Below, piece by piece: positions 35,736-44,208 of a stretch of DNA of 64,000 bases. Positions within the stretch are counted from its first letter, which is position 1; each line of letters begins with the position of its first letter. Source of the DNA: Allopontixanthobacter confluentis. Lineage in GTDB: Bacteria > Pseudomonadota > Alphaproteobacteria > Sphingomonadales > Sphingomonadaceae. Location: contig NZ_WTYU01000002.1 of NCBI RefSeq assembly GCF_009827615.1, forward strand, positions 913,020 to 977,019. The letters are read 5' to 3'. The position numbers and the translations under genes were made by a program. The notes beneath the pieces were generated by a model. The model saw only the letters and a list, made by a program, of their open reading frames with translations. It did not search any database and was not told the DNA's origin.

Positions 35736-36178
35736 CGAAGGGCGCTTTCCCCGCGCCACACCTTGCCATCAGCGGTGATGCGCAGGCGCACGGTCCACCG
35801 ACCCGGTTTCAGGGTTTCAGCGGAAATCTGCCGGTGGTCCGATGCGGGCGTGAAGGTGAGGGTGCGGTCGGCTTCGCGGCCCAGCGGATGGCGCGCGGCG
35901 CCGATGATATGTGCGCCTGCCGGAATATTGCCGGTGTCCACGACAATGCGGTTATCAGCCCTGCGGGTGACGCCGGCCTCCCAACCCAGAGCTTCCTGTG
36001 CCTGCGCCTTGTCCAGCCAGCCATTGTAATTCTGGCTGGCGACATAGGAATTTTCGACCACGATCCCGCCGAAGGTGGACACGGCGTAACGGGCCATGGT
36101 GAAATTGACCGCAACCACGATGCCAAAGCCAGCGACGAGAATAGCGGCCATATGGCGTCCGGTGAAATGTCTGGTCAT
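35732..36178 (-). CDS. ccoH: CcoH/FixH, cbb3 oxidase assembly protein
   Basis: The 148-residue protein has one N-terminal membrane helix (MAAILVAGFGIVVAVNFTMA) and a periplasmic FixH domain with the conserved VVENSYVASQNYN. It stabilises the cbb3 complex during assembly. It is coupled by 4-base overlaps to ccoG upstream and ccoI downstream. Confidence 0.94.
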   Translation of the reverse strand: MTRHFTGRHMAAILVAGFGIVVAVNFTMARYAVSTFGGIVVENSYVASQNYNGWLDKAQAQEALGWEAGVTRRADNRIVVDTGNIPAGAHIIGAARHPLGREADRTLTFTPASDHRQISAETLKPGRWTVRLRITADGKVWRGESALR

Positions 36179-37680
36179 CGTGCTTCTCCCGGGGCGGCAA
36201 AGCGGGTTTCACTGCGTGCGCTTTCGCCTTCAGCGTCAAGTGACCTGAGCACAAAGGCGAAAACCTGCGGCGCGGTGCCGGGCGGTGCCAGAACATATGT
36301 TCGCAGTGCCTGCGTGCTGTCGGCAGCGACAGTCAATGTCATGGACCGGGCGGCATCTGTGCGCGCCATCCTGTCATTCCATACCACGCCGCCCGGCAGA
36401 CCGGAAAGCGATACTTCCATCCGGCGCTGGCGGTTTTGCATATTGCGCAGCTTCAGCGTGAAGGCATTGCGCGGCGAACCATCGCTCATCAGCATGAAAG
36501 GCGGGTTGCGGTCCGCCGCCACTGTCAGATCGGTGCGGCTGCGTGTGCCAAGCGCAAACATCAGGCCCAAACCGATGCCTGCCCAGATGCTGAAATAAAC
36601 AAGCGTACGCGGACGCAGCAATGTCTGCCACACCGGGCGCGGCGTTTCGCCCGCCGCTTCGCGCGTGCAGTCTTCCAGCGTGGCATAATCGATCAGGCCG
36701 CGCGGACGGCCCACTTCCTTCATCACCCTGTCGCAGGCATCAATACACAAGGCGCAGGTAATGCAGCCGATTTGCGGCCCCTCACGAATATCAATACCGG
36801 TCGGGCAGACCGCAACACATTGATTGCAATCGATACAGTCACCGAAATTATCAGGGTTTTTCGCTGACTTCTTGACGCTGCCGCGCGGTTCGCCGCGCCA
36901 GTCCTTGTAAGTGACCAGCAGCGATTTTTCGTCCAGCATTGCTGCCTGGATGCGCGGCCATGGGCACATGTAAATGCACACCTGTTCGCGCATGAACCCG
37001 CCGAGCACGAAAGTCGTCGCAGTCAGGATGGCAACGGTAATATAGGCAACCGGCGCTGCCTGGCCGGTCCAGAAATCCGCCGTCAATGTGGGGGCATCTG
37101 CAAAATACATGATCCATGCGCCGCCGGTCCAGAAACTGATGACCAGATATATCGTCCATTTAAAGGCGCGGCGGGCAATTTTGGATGGGCCCCATGGCGC
37201 CTTGTCCAGCCGCATCCGTGCATTGCGGTCACCATCCACGAAGCGGTCGACATGCTGGAACACATCGGTCCAGACGGTTTGCGGGCAGGAATATCCGCAC
37301 CACGCACGGCCCACCGCGCTGGTGACCAGAAACAGGCCAATACCCGCCATGATCAGCAATCCGGCCACGAAATAGAATTCGTGCGGCCAGATTTCGATGC
37401 CGAACATATAGAACCGGCGATGCGCCAGATCGACCAGAACGGCCTGATCGGGCGCGTAAGGGCCGCGGTCCCAGCGGATCCACGGGGTCACATAATAAAT
37501 GCCCAGCGTGACCAGCATCACCAGCCATTTGAACCGGCGGAACGGGCCGTCAATTCGCTGCGGATGGACAGCTTTGCGCTTTTCGAAGAACTTTTGCGGC
37601 ACTTCTGGCGGCGCGCCTTCTGGTGGTGGGGGGGCTGACAGGTTGGTCCAATCAAGGCCTAAAGGATCAGGGTTGTTCAT
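36175..37680 (-). CDS. ccoG: CcoG/RdxA/FixG, polyferredoxin for cbb3 assembly
   Basis: The 501-residue membrane protein has about five helices, CGYSCPQTVW and CIYMCPWPR motifs in the membrane part, two 4Fe-4S clusters (CIDCNQCVAVCP and CITCALCIDACDRV) and a C-terminal Ig-like periplasmic domain. It is thought to reduce Cu(II) for CcoI. The start (MNNPDPLGLDW) overlaps the end of ccoP by 14 bases; the longer frame upstream lies inside ccoP and is not used. Confidence 0.94.
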   Translation of the reverse strand: MNNPDPLGLDWTNLSAPPPPEGAPPEVPQKFFEKRKAVHPQRIDGPFRRFKWLVMLVTLGIYYVTPWIRWDRGPYAPDQAVLVDLAHRRFYMFGIEIWPHEFYFVAGLLIMAGIGLFLVTSAVGRAWCGYSCPQTVWTDVFQHVDRFVDGDRNARMRLDKAPWGPSKIARRAFKWTIYLVISFWTGGAWIMYFADAPTLTADFWTGQAAPVAYITVAILTATTFVLGGFMREQVCIYMCPWPRIQAAMLDEKSLLVTYKDWRGEPRGSVKKSAKNPDNFGDCIDCNQCVAVCPTGIDIREGPQIGCITCALCIDACDRVMKEVGRPRGLIDYATLEDCTREAAGETPRPVWQTLLRPRTLVYFSIWAGIGLGLMFALGTRSRTDLTVAADRNPPFMLMSDGSPRNAFTLKLRNMQNRQRRMEVSLSGLPGGVVWNDRMARTDAARSMTLTVAADSTQALRTYVLAPPGTAPQVFAFVLRSLDAEGESARSETRFAAPGEAR

Positions 37681-38572
37681 CAACCTGTACCGCCGGGTCT
37701 TCGGCGACCTCCACGAAGTCTTCGCCGCCGCCCAGAGAATGGACATAGGCTGCCAGCATCCTGATCGTGACCGGGTCAAGCCGCCCCTGCCACGCCGGCA
37801 TCACCCCGTGACGCGGGGCGAGGATCTGGCGCCTGATTTCCTGTTCGCTGCTGCCATAAAGCCAGATGGCATCGGCAAGGTTGGGCGCGCCGAATGCGCG
37901 GCTTCCCTTGCCATTCTGGCCGTGGCACGATGCGCAATTGGTGGCGAATATCGCCGCACCAGACGGATTGGCCGCCGCCTTGCCCGTCAGCGACAGGACA
38001 TGGCCTGTCACCTGCCCAATTTCTGCCGGTGACAGGATGCCGTCGAAAGCCGGCATCATGCTGGTGCGCGTGGCAACATCACCGGGATGCCGGATACCGT
38101 GGACCAGCGTATATTCGATGGCTTTCAGATCGCCGCCCCACAGCCAGTCGTCATCATTGAGATTGGGGTAGCCGCCTGAACCTGCCGCGCCCGAACCGTG
38201 GCACTGCACACAATTGACCTGAAATGCGGCCCGCCCGCCAGCAACGGCCTGCTGCATCAGCGCGCTGTCTTGCGGCAGGCGCTCGATCGGTATGCGTGAC
38301 AGGGCCGTCAGCATCGGCGCGCGCCTGCCTTTTTCCGCCTGCATTTCTGCCGACAATTGCCCCCGGCTGGACCAGCCAAGCGTGCCGGTGGTCGCCTTTT
38401 CGGCCATCGGGATGGCAGGGTAGACCGCGACATAGCCGATGGCGAAGATGACGCAGGCAATGAAGGTCCACACCCACCAGCGCGGCATGGGAGTGTCGAG
38501 TTCCTCGATACCGTCCCATTCATGGCCGACGGTTTCGGTGCCGGTCGGCGGATCGATCCGTTTTTCAGCCAT
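37667..38572 (-). CDS. ccoP: CcoP, di-haem cytochrome c subunit of cbb3 oxidase
   Basis: The 301-residue protein has one membrane helix (WWVWTFIACVIFAIGYVAVY) and two c-type haem motifs, CVQCH and CASCH, with downstream Met ligands (TSMMPAF, HGVMPAW). It passes electrons to CcoO/CcoN. ATG 38572 and ATG 38575 are both plausible with AAGGA upstream; it overlaps the end of ccoQ. Confidence 0.94.
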   Translation of the reverse strand: MAEKRIDPPTGTETVGHEWDGIEELDTPMPRWWVWTFIACVIFAIGYVAVYPAIPMAEKATTGTLGWSSRGQLSAEMQAEKGRRAPMLTALSRIPIERLPQDSALMQQAVAGGRAAFQVNCVQCHGSGAAGSGGYPNLNDDDWLWGGDLKAIEYTLVHGIRHPGDVATRTSMMPAFDGILSPAEIGQVTGHVLSLTGKAAANPSGAAIFATNCASCHGQNGKGSRAFGAPNLADAIWLYGSSEQEIRRQILAPRHGVMPAWQGRLDPVTIRMLAAYVHSLGGGEDFVEVAEDPAVQVDEQP

Positions 38573-38723
38573 CATTATCATCCTTGAAAATCAGCTTCGC
38601 CGCGTCATTGTTGCGGGTGCGGGCGCCGGGGCGGAAGGGCCAGGCACATAGGGAGAGGAAGATGGCCAGCATGGCCAGCAGCCCCCAGCTGTCAGCCAGA
38701 TGGCGAAGGGTGTTGTAATCCAT
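38565..38723 (-). CDS. ccoQ: CcoQ, small cbb3 oxidase subunit
   Basis: A 52-residue protein read by eye between ccoO and ccoP: start [14 protein letters not shown], one membrane helix (LLAMLAIFLSLCAWPF), then RPGARTRNN and an acidic end. Size, position and the single helix followed by a basic segment are typical of CcoQ/FixQ, which stabilises the complex. Its ATG overlaps the ccoO stop by one base (TGATG) and its end overlaps the ccoP start. Confidence 0.9.
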   Translation of the reverse strand: MDYNTLRHLADSWGLLAMLAIFLSLCAWPFRPGARTRNNDAAKLIFKDDNDG

Positions 38724-39469
38724 CACCGGCCCTTTTCCGTTGCCAGTTCTTCCTGGGCGGCAGCGCTGCTTACATCCACCAGCGTGCCCAGCATCTGCAG
38801 ATAAGCGACCAGCGCATCCATTTCGGTCAGCTTGCCGGGATTGCCGTCAAAATCGCGGATTTGCGCCTTGGGGTATCGCGCCATCAGGCCCACGCCGTCC
38901 TTTTCAGGGTTGGCCTGCGCCGCAAGATCGGCCTTCGCATTGGCGATTTCATCCCTGCCATATGGCACGCCCACATGGCTGAGCGCGCGCAATTGCGCGG
39001 CAGCATCGGCAACCTGCAGGTCTGTTGTCGACAGAAAACCGTAAGACGGCATCACACTTTCCGGGACCACGGACTGCGGGTTCTTCAGATGCTGGACATG
39101 CCAGTCATCGGAATAGCGCCCGCCCACCCGCGCAAGGTCAGGTCCGGTGCGTTTCGAGCCCCACTGGAACGGGTGGTCATACATGGATTCCGCAGCCAGG
39201 CTGTAATGGCCATAGCGTTCCACTTCATCGCGGAACGGGCGGATCATCTGGCTGTGGCAGCTATAGCAGCCTTCACGCACGTAGATGTCCCGCCCGGCCT
39301 GTTCCAGCGGGGTGTAGGGGCGCATCCCATCCACTTTCTCGATCGTATTGTCGATCCAGAACAGCGGCGCGATTTCAACAATCCCGCCGATGGCAACGGC
39401 AACAAATGCCCCCACCGCCAGCAGCGTGACGTTGCGTTCCAGTTTCTTGTGGCTTTCTGCCATGCTCAT
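38723..39469 (-). CDS. ccoO: CcoO, mono-haem cytochrome c subunit of cbb3 oxidase
   Basis: The 248-residue protein has an N-terminal anchor ([20 protein letters not shown]) and one haem site, [15 protein letters not shown], with a later VMPSYGFL Met ligand. It lies 30 bases after ccoN in the leftward operon. M3 (39463) is an alternative start. Confidence 0.95.
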   Translation of the reverse strand: MSMAESHKKLERNVTLLAVGAFVAVAIGGIVEIAPLFWIDNTIEKVDGMRPYTPLEQAGRDIYVREGCYSCHSQMIRPFRDEVERYGHYSLAAESMYDHPFQWGSKRTGPDLARVGGRYSDDWHVQHLKNPQSVVPESVMPSYGFLSTTDLQVADAAAQLRALSHVGVPYGRDEIANAKADLAAQANPEKDGVGLMARYPKAQIRDFDGNPGKLTEMDALVAYLQMLGTLVDVSSAAAQEELATEKGR

Positions 39470-39499
39470 GGTCTGAAATGTCCTGTTGGGCGCGAATGG

Positions 39500-41170
39500 C
39501 TATTCAGCGGGAATGGCAGCGGGGCGGCCTGAGGTGATGGGCCGGTCCTTTTCAGGATCGAAAGCGGCATCGCTCATCGGCGCTTCGATGCGGATGCAGC
39601 CGGTGATGGTCTTCCACACATTCACCAGCATGATGACGAAGCCGGTCAGGTAGAGAAAGCCGCCAAAGGCGCGCATCAGATACATCGGGTGCAGCGCCGA
39701 AACCGTATCGGCAAAGCTGTTCACCAGATAGCCGTCAGCGCCATATTCGCGCCACATCAGGCCCTGGGTGATGCCCGCCACCCACATGGATGCCGCGTAG
39801 AAAACGATGCCGATGGTCGCCAGCCAGAAGTGCCAGTTGATCATTCGCAGCGAATAGAGCCGCTCCCGCTTCCACAATCGCGGGACGAGGTAATAGACGC
39901 AGGCAAAAGTGATCATGCCGTTCCAGCCCAGCGCGCCGGAATGGACATGGCCGATGGTCCAGTCAGTATAATGGGACAGGGAATTGACCGATTTGATCGA
40001 CAGCATTGGCCCTTCAAATGTGCTCATGCCGTAAAATGCCAGCGCCATCACCATCATGCGGATGATGGGGTCCGTGCGGACCTTGTCCCACGCGCCGTTC
40101 AGCGTCATCAACCCGTTGATCATGCCGCCCCAGCTGGGCATCCACAGCATGATGGAAAACACCATGCCCAGCGTCTGCGCCCAGTCGGGCAGGGCAGTGT
40201 AATGCAAATGGTGCGGGCCGGCCCAGATATAGAGGAAGATCAGCGACCAGAAATGGATGATCGACAGGCGATAGGAATAGACCGGCCGTTCTGCCTGCTT
40301 TGGCACGAAATAATACATCATCGCCAGGAAGCCTGCCGTCAGGAAGAAGCCGACGGCATTATGGCCATACCACCACTGGGTCAGCGCATCCTGCACCCCG
40401 GCAAAGGCGCTATAGCTGCGCGATCCCAGGAAGCTGATCGGCACGGCCAGATTATTGACCACATGCAGCATCGCCACGGTCAGGATAAAGGCGAGATAGA
40501 ACCAGTTCGCCACATAGATGTGCGGTTCATGGCGCCGCACGATGGTGCCGATGAATACGGCGGCATAGCTGAGCCAGACAATGGTCAGCCAGATATCGAC
40601 ATACCATTCAGGCTCGGCATATTCGCGCGACTGCGTGACGCCCAGCAGATATCCGCTGGCGGCCAGCACGATGAACAGCTGATAGCCCCAGAACACAAAG
40701 CGGGCGAGGGCAGGAAAGGCCAGCCGCGCCCGGCAGGTGCGCTGCACGACATAGAAGCTGGTGGCGATAAGGGCATTGCCGCCAAAGGCAAAAATCACCG
40801 CAGACGTATGCAGCGGGCGGACCCGGCCAAAATTGAGATAGGGTTCGAAGTTAAGCGCCGGAAAGGCCAGTTGCAAGGCAATGAACAGGCCCGCCAGAAA
40901 GCCCGCCGCGCCCCAGAACATGGTGGCGATGACGCCCCAGCGGATCGGGTCATCATCATAGCGGGAGGGGTCTGTTGGCATCCGGAAAATGCCCTGCACC
41001 CGCGCCAGCGGATCATAGCGCACCGCCGTGACCCACATGCCGCCAAAGGCAACAGCGGCAAAAATCCACATATGCACGGCAAACCCAGTGTCTTGCGCGC
41101 CAGCGACCGCCAGAATGGCAAGGATCAGCAGGGCAAACCACAGCCCTATTTTTGCAATTGATGTTTCCAT
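39500..41170 (-). CDS. ccoN: CcoN, catalytic subunit of cbb3-type cytochrome c oxidase
   Basis: The 556-residue haem-copper oxidase has about 12-14 membrane helices. CuB/haem ligands are visible: [12 protein letters not shown] for a haem His, [10 protein letters not shown] and WAGPHHLHY for CuB, and [12 protein letters not shown] for the haem b3 region. It reduces O2 at high affinity under low oxygen. It is the first gene of ccoNOQP-GHIS; a perfect FNR-type box lies 56 bases upstream of the start. Confidence 0.96.
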   Translation of the reverse strand: METSIAKIGLWFALLILAILAVAGAQDTGFAVHMWIFAAVAFGGMWVTAVRYDPLARVQGIFRMPTDPSRYDDDPIRWGVIATMFWGAAGFLAGLFIALQLAFPALNFEPYLNFGRVRPLHTSAVIFAFGGNALIATSFYVVQRTCRARLAFPALARFVFWGYQLFIVLAASGYLLGVTQSREYAEPEWYVDIWLTIVWLSYAAVFIGTIVRRHEPHIYVANWFYLAFILTVAMLHVVNNLAVPISFLGSRSYSAFAGVQDALTQWWYGHNAVGFFLTAGFLAMMYYFVPKQAERPVYSYRLSIIHFWSLIFLYIWAGPHHLHYTALPDWAQTLGMVFSIMLWMPSWGGMINGLMTLNGAWDKVRTDPIIRMMVMALAFYGMSTFEGPMLSIKSVNSLSHYTDWTIGHVHSGALGWNGMITFACVYYLVPRLWKRERLYSLRMINWHFWLATIGIVFYAASMWVAGITQGLMWREYGADGYLVNSFADTVSALHPMYLMRAFGGFLYLTGFVIMLVNVWKTITGCIRIEAPMSDAAFDPEKDRPITSGRPAAIPAE

Positions 41171-41225
41171 TATGGAACAGCCCCCTCATTTCCCGGCCTT
41201 TTTAATGGCGGCGGGCTGATGCGCA

Positions 41226-41239
41226 TTGATCTGGATCAA
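41226..41239. promoter_or_regulatory. FNR/FixK box upstream of ccoN
   Basis: TTGATCTGGATCAA, a perfect TTGAT-N4-ATCAA palindrome, 56 bases before ccoN. The position suits activation around -40 of a ccoN promoter. Confidence 0.85.
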
Positions 41240-41273
41240 TTCAGGGAAATTAAGTCGCGGCTTTTACGCCTGC

Positions 41274-41341
41274 TTCGATTATCCGCCCTTTTCGATTATC
41301 CGCCCTTTTCGATTATCCGGCCTTTTCGATTATCCGGCGGT
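41274..41341. repeat. Four tandem copies of a 17-bp unit between ccoN and the FNR-type gene
   Basis: Unit TTCGATTATCCGCCCTT at 41274-41290, 41291-41307, 41308-41324 and 41325-41341, with small changes in the last two. It starts at the stop codon region of the regulator gene and runs toward the ccoN FNR box. It does not code. Confidence 0.9.
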
Positions 41342-42031
41342 TTCCAGCACAGCCATCGGGTCCAGAATGGTGACCCGGCACCGGCCCGGAAATTCGATCA
41401 TTCCGGCATCTTTCATGGCGGACACCTGCCGGCTGACGGTTTCGATCGTCAGGCCCAGAAAATCGGCCATGTCCTGTCTGCTCATCGGCAGTGCAATCGA
41501 CAGGCGCCGCCCGGAACGCAGGGCGCTGGTCTGCCCCTGCCAGCGGGCCAGTTCCACGAAAAACGATGCTACTTTCTCGTCGGCATGCTTGCGTCCCAGC
41601 AGCACGCTCAAGCGTCTGCACGCATCCAGATCGGCAAAGGCAAGCCGCGCGATACTGGCCAGAAATACTGGGTTCTGACGCGTCAGCCGGTCAAATTCTG
41701 CGGCCGGAAACGCCAGCAGCCGTGACGGGCCCAGCGCATAAGCACCGTGGCGGAATTTGCACGCAAAGGGCCTGCCGATCAGATCGCCTGCAAAGGCAAA
41801 GGCAAAAATCTGCTGCCTGCCGTCACGGGTGGATTTCCTGAGCTTGAGCGCCCCTGTCTCGACGATAAAGACCCGGTCCAGATCTTCACCTTCCTCGATC
41901 AGGGTATCGCCCGATGCCAGGTCGCAGGTCTGCGCTGCGGCGGAAAGCCGGGCGACATCGCATGGCGCCAGGCTGTCAAAAATGGCGTGTTTTTCACCAG
42001 GCGCATGTCCAGACAGTCGCATGTGTTGCAT
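41330..42031 (-). CDS. Crp/Fnr-family transcription regulator (FixK/FNR type)
   Basis: The 233-residue protein has an N-terminal cyclic-nucleotide-like beta roll (about 20-130), a dimerisation helix and a C-terminal HTH with MSRQDMADFLGLTIETVSRQV; the E-xx-SR set is the one that reads TTGAT in FNR. The four spaced Cys of the FNR iron-sulphur cluster are not seen (Cys at about 24, 36 and 91 do not form CxxC-x5-C), so it resembles FixK or Dnr more than FNR. It is very likely the activator for the four FNR boxes here, including its own at 42106. Confidence 0.88.
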   Translation of the reverse strand: MQHMRLSGHAPGEKHAIFDSLAPCDVARLSAAAQTCDLASGDTLIEEGEDLDRVFIVETGALKLRKSTRDGRQQIFAFAFAGDLIGRPFACKFRHGAYALGPSRLLAFPAAEFDRLTRQNPVFLASIARLAFADLDACRRLSVLLGRKHADEKVASFFVELARWQGQTSALRSGRRLSIALPMSRQDMADFLGLTIETVSRQVSAMKDAGMIEFPGRCRVTILDPMAVLETAG

Positions 42032-42105
42032 TGACCGGTTTCACCAGTGGCCGCGCACGGAAATGAAGCGCAGCGCCATGTGGCGGGTTTGCGCCATGGC
42101 CGTCA

Positions 42106-42119
42106 TTGATCTGGGTCAA
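42106..42119. promoter_or_regulatory. FNR-type box between the regulator and rluE-like gene
   Basis: TTGATCTGGGTCAA, one base from perfect, 75 bases upstream of the regulator start and 110 upstream of the divergent rluE-like start. Autoregulation is the simpler reading. Confidence 0.75.
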
Positions 42120-42228
42120 TCAGTGTGCCGCCTGCCATCTGCCGTGGATTTTACCCACGATGCGTTCTAGACCGAATGGCGGGTCCAGACAGCAATGAAC
42201 AGGGTTTTGAAATGACGGAGCGAGCACC

Positions 42229-42795
42229 ATGGCGCGGCTGATCCTGTTCAACAAACCGTTCGGTGTGCTTTCCCAATTTACCGACACCGGCACGCAGCCG
42301 GCGCAATTGGCGCAGGGCCCGCGCCAGACGCTGTCCGATTTCATCGATGTCCCCGGCGTCTATCCGGCTGGCAGGCTGGACCGCGATAGCGAAGGGCTGA
42401 TGCTGCTGACAGATGATGGCAGGCTGCAGGCCCGGATTGCTGATCCGAAATTCAAGATGCCCAAGACCTATCTGGTGCAGGTTGAGGGGGACATAACGGA
42501 TCAGGCGCTGGAAATGCTGCGCGATGGCGTCCGCCTGAAAGACGGCATGACGCGGCCTGCACTGGCCGAACGCGTCATGCAGCCCGATCTGTGGCCGCGT
42601 GATCCGCCCGTCCGTTTCCGCAAGAGCGTGGCGGATTGCTGGATAAAGCTGACCATCCGTGAAGGGCGCAACCGGCAGGTGCGGCGGATGACTGCGGCAG
42701 CAGGCTATCCAACCCTGCGGCTGATCCGCTGGAGTATCGGCAACTGGTCGCTGGATGGGCTGGCCCATGGCACCTGGCGCGAGGGAGAGGCCTAG
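42229..42795 (+). CDS. rluE: rRNA large subunit pseudouridine synthase E-like (RsuA/RluE family)
   Basis: The 188-residue protein has the catalytic motif [14 protein letters not shown] with the essential Asp, KTYLVQVEG and the [11 protein letters not shown] motif. The N-terminal S4 domain of other RsuA-type enzymes is absent, as in RluE, which modifies U2457 of 23S rRNA in E. coli. It is followed after 21 bases by the convergent RoxA-like gene, another ribosome-modifying enzyme. Confidence 0.88.
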   Translation: MARLILFNKPFGVLSQFTDTGTQPAQLAQGPRQTLSDFIDVPGVYPAGRLDRDSEGLMLLTDDGRLQARIADPKFKMPKTYLVQVEGDITDQALEMLRDGVRLKDGMTRPALAERVMQPDLWPRDPPVRFRKSVADCWIKLTIREGRNRQVRRMTAAAGYPTLRLIRWSIGNWSLDGLAHGTWREGEA

Positions 42796-42816
42796 CGCCA
42801 GCTTAAGCCGCCCCGC

Positions 42817-43968
42817 TCAGTCACTTTCTTCAAAGGCAAGGCTGCCCTGGTTGACCAGCGCTGTGATCAGCTGGACCACCTGCTGCGATGACGCCAGCGC
42901 CGGATCGGCCACCAGCTCAGTCTGCTGACATAATTGCTGCGCAAATTCGCCGGACTCGCTGTCGCAATCATATTCCTGCCCATCCACAAACAGCAGGATT
43001 GCGCCCGTTTTCTGCCGGATAAAGGAAAAGCGGCTGGCCGGGTTGCGGCAAAGCGGCGCGGAATTTGCCAGCATCCGGGCAATGTCCTGCGCGGCTGCCG
43101 CATGGTCTGGCTGCCAGTCCATTTCGGGATATTTGGGGGTGGTGTTATATTGGCCAAACCAGCGCGCAAAGGCATCGCGGTCACCCATTTTTTCGGTGAT
43201 GAGGGAATGGAGCCGGCTGATCGCTTCTGCGCTGATTTCGCCGGGGTTGGGCTGGCTGGCAAGGCCGGGATCGGCGTAACGGTCATCATCGTCCATGTCT
43301 TCCAGCAGATCATCGCTCCAGCTGCCGATCAGGTCGCTGCGCGATGGCGCACGGAAGCCGACCGAATAGGTCATGCAATCATCGCCTATCGCAATGCCAT
43401 TATGGGCAAAACCGGGCGGGACATACAGAATATCGCCGGGTTCAAGCACCCATTCCTGCGTCGCTTCGAACCGGGCCAGCAAGCGCAGGTCGCCATGTTC
43501 CAGCAATTCTGAATTTTCATCGCATCGGGCGCCAATCTGCCAGCGGCGCGTGCCCAGACCCTGAATAAGGAAAACATCATACTGGTCAAAATGCGGCCCC
43601 ACCCCGCCGCCATCGGCAGCGCAGCTGACCAACACATCATCAATCCGCCAGTCCGGAATAAAACGGAACGGTTCGATCAATTCGGCCACTTGCGGCACAT
43701 GGTGATCTGCTGCCTGCACCAGCAGCGTCCAGTCTTTCTGGCCCAGCTGGGCAAAGCGGCTTTCAGGAAATGGCCCATGTTCCAGCTGCCAGCCATCGGC
43801 TGTATGGGTGACAAGGCGGGCTTCCACTTCTTCCTCGCACGCCAGGCCAGCCAGTTCATCCGGTTCCAGCGGGTTGGCCCATCTGGCCCACGGATTGCGG
43901 ATGAGCAGCGGCTGTTGTTGCCAATAATCGCGGAGAAATGCGGCGCTATCGAAATTCTGGAGTTCCAT
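42817..43968 (-). CDS. JmjC-type ribosomal protein arginine hydroxylase (RoxA/YcfD-like)
   Basis: The 383-residue cupin-fold oxygenase has the metal triad region VGPHFDQYDVF (HxD) and a later His in YVPPGFAHNGIA, plus the LDILY/LEPGDILY strand. It matches the YcfD/RoxA family that hydroxylates an Arg of ribosomal protein L16 using O2, Fe(II) and 2-oxoglutarate. Full length is consistent with the family including the C-terminal winged-helix region. Oxygen dependence fits the low-oxygen gene surroundings. Confidence 0.88.
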   Translation of the reverse strand: MELQNFDSAAFLRDYWQQQPLLIRNPWARWANPLEPDELAGLACEEEVEARLVTHTADGWQLEHGPFPESRFAQLGQKDWTLLVQAADHHVPQVAELIEPFRFIPDWRIDDVLVSCAADGGGVGPHFDQYDVFLIQGLGTRRWQIGARCDENSELLEHGDLRLLARFEATQEWVLEPGDILYVPPGFAHNGIAIGDDCMTYSVGFRAPSRSDLIGSWSDDLLEDMDDDDRYADPGLASQPNPGEISAEAISRLHSLITEKMGDRDAFARWFGQYNTTPKYPEMDWQPDHAAAAQDIARMLANSAPLCRNPASRFSFIRQKTGAILLFVDGQEYDCDSESGEFAQQLCQQTELVADPALASSQQVVQLITALVNQGSLAFEESD

Positions 43969-43995
43969 GGCATCCTGGCTTTGTTCAAAATTGGC

Positions 43996-44023
43996 CTGTC
44001 GGCTGTCGGCTGTCGGCTGTCGG
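43996..44023. repeat. Four tandem copies of heptamer CTGTCGG
   Basis: 28 bases of perfect 7-bp repeats, starting 28 bases upstream of the RoxA-like start and 91 bases before the FNR box of the ATPase. It is non-coding. Confidence 0.85.
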
Positions 44024-44113
44024 CTGGCGTCTGTCGGGCGTGCAATGCACGGCGTGGTGGCTGTGTCACGCGCTAATCTGTCGTGGCTGTGCTATCAGGC
44101 GCGGGTTGGCCAG

Positions 44114-44127
44114 TTGATCCAGATCAA
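44114..44127. promoter_or_regulatory. FNR/FixK box upstream of P-type ATPase gene
   Basis: TTGATCCAGATCAA, a perfect TTGAT-N4-ATCAA palindrome, 82 bases before the GTG start of the ATPase. It lies inside the longer open frame, which argues for the later start. Confidence 0.82.
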
Positions 44128-44208
44128 GGAAACGTCGCCCCGCGCGTTCCAGAACATGATCGGAAAACAGGTCTGAACCCGAGTCGATCAGGCAGGAGAC
44201 ACACACAG

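Noticed and set aside
39689-41161. Plus-strand open frame opposite ccoN (490 codons)
   Set aside because: Shadow of ccoN; the translation is H/R/Q-rich and matches no family.
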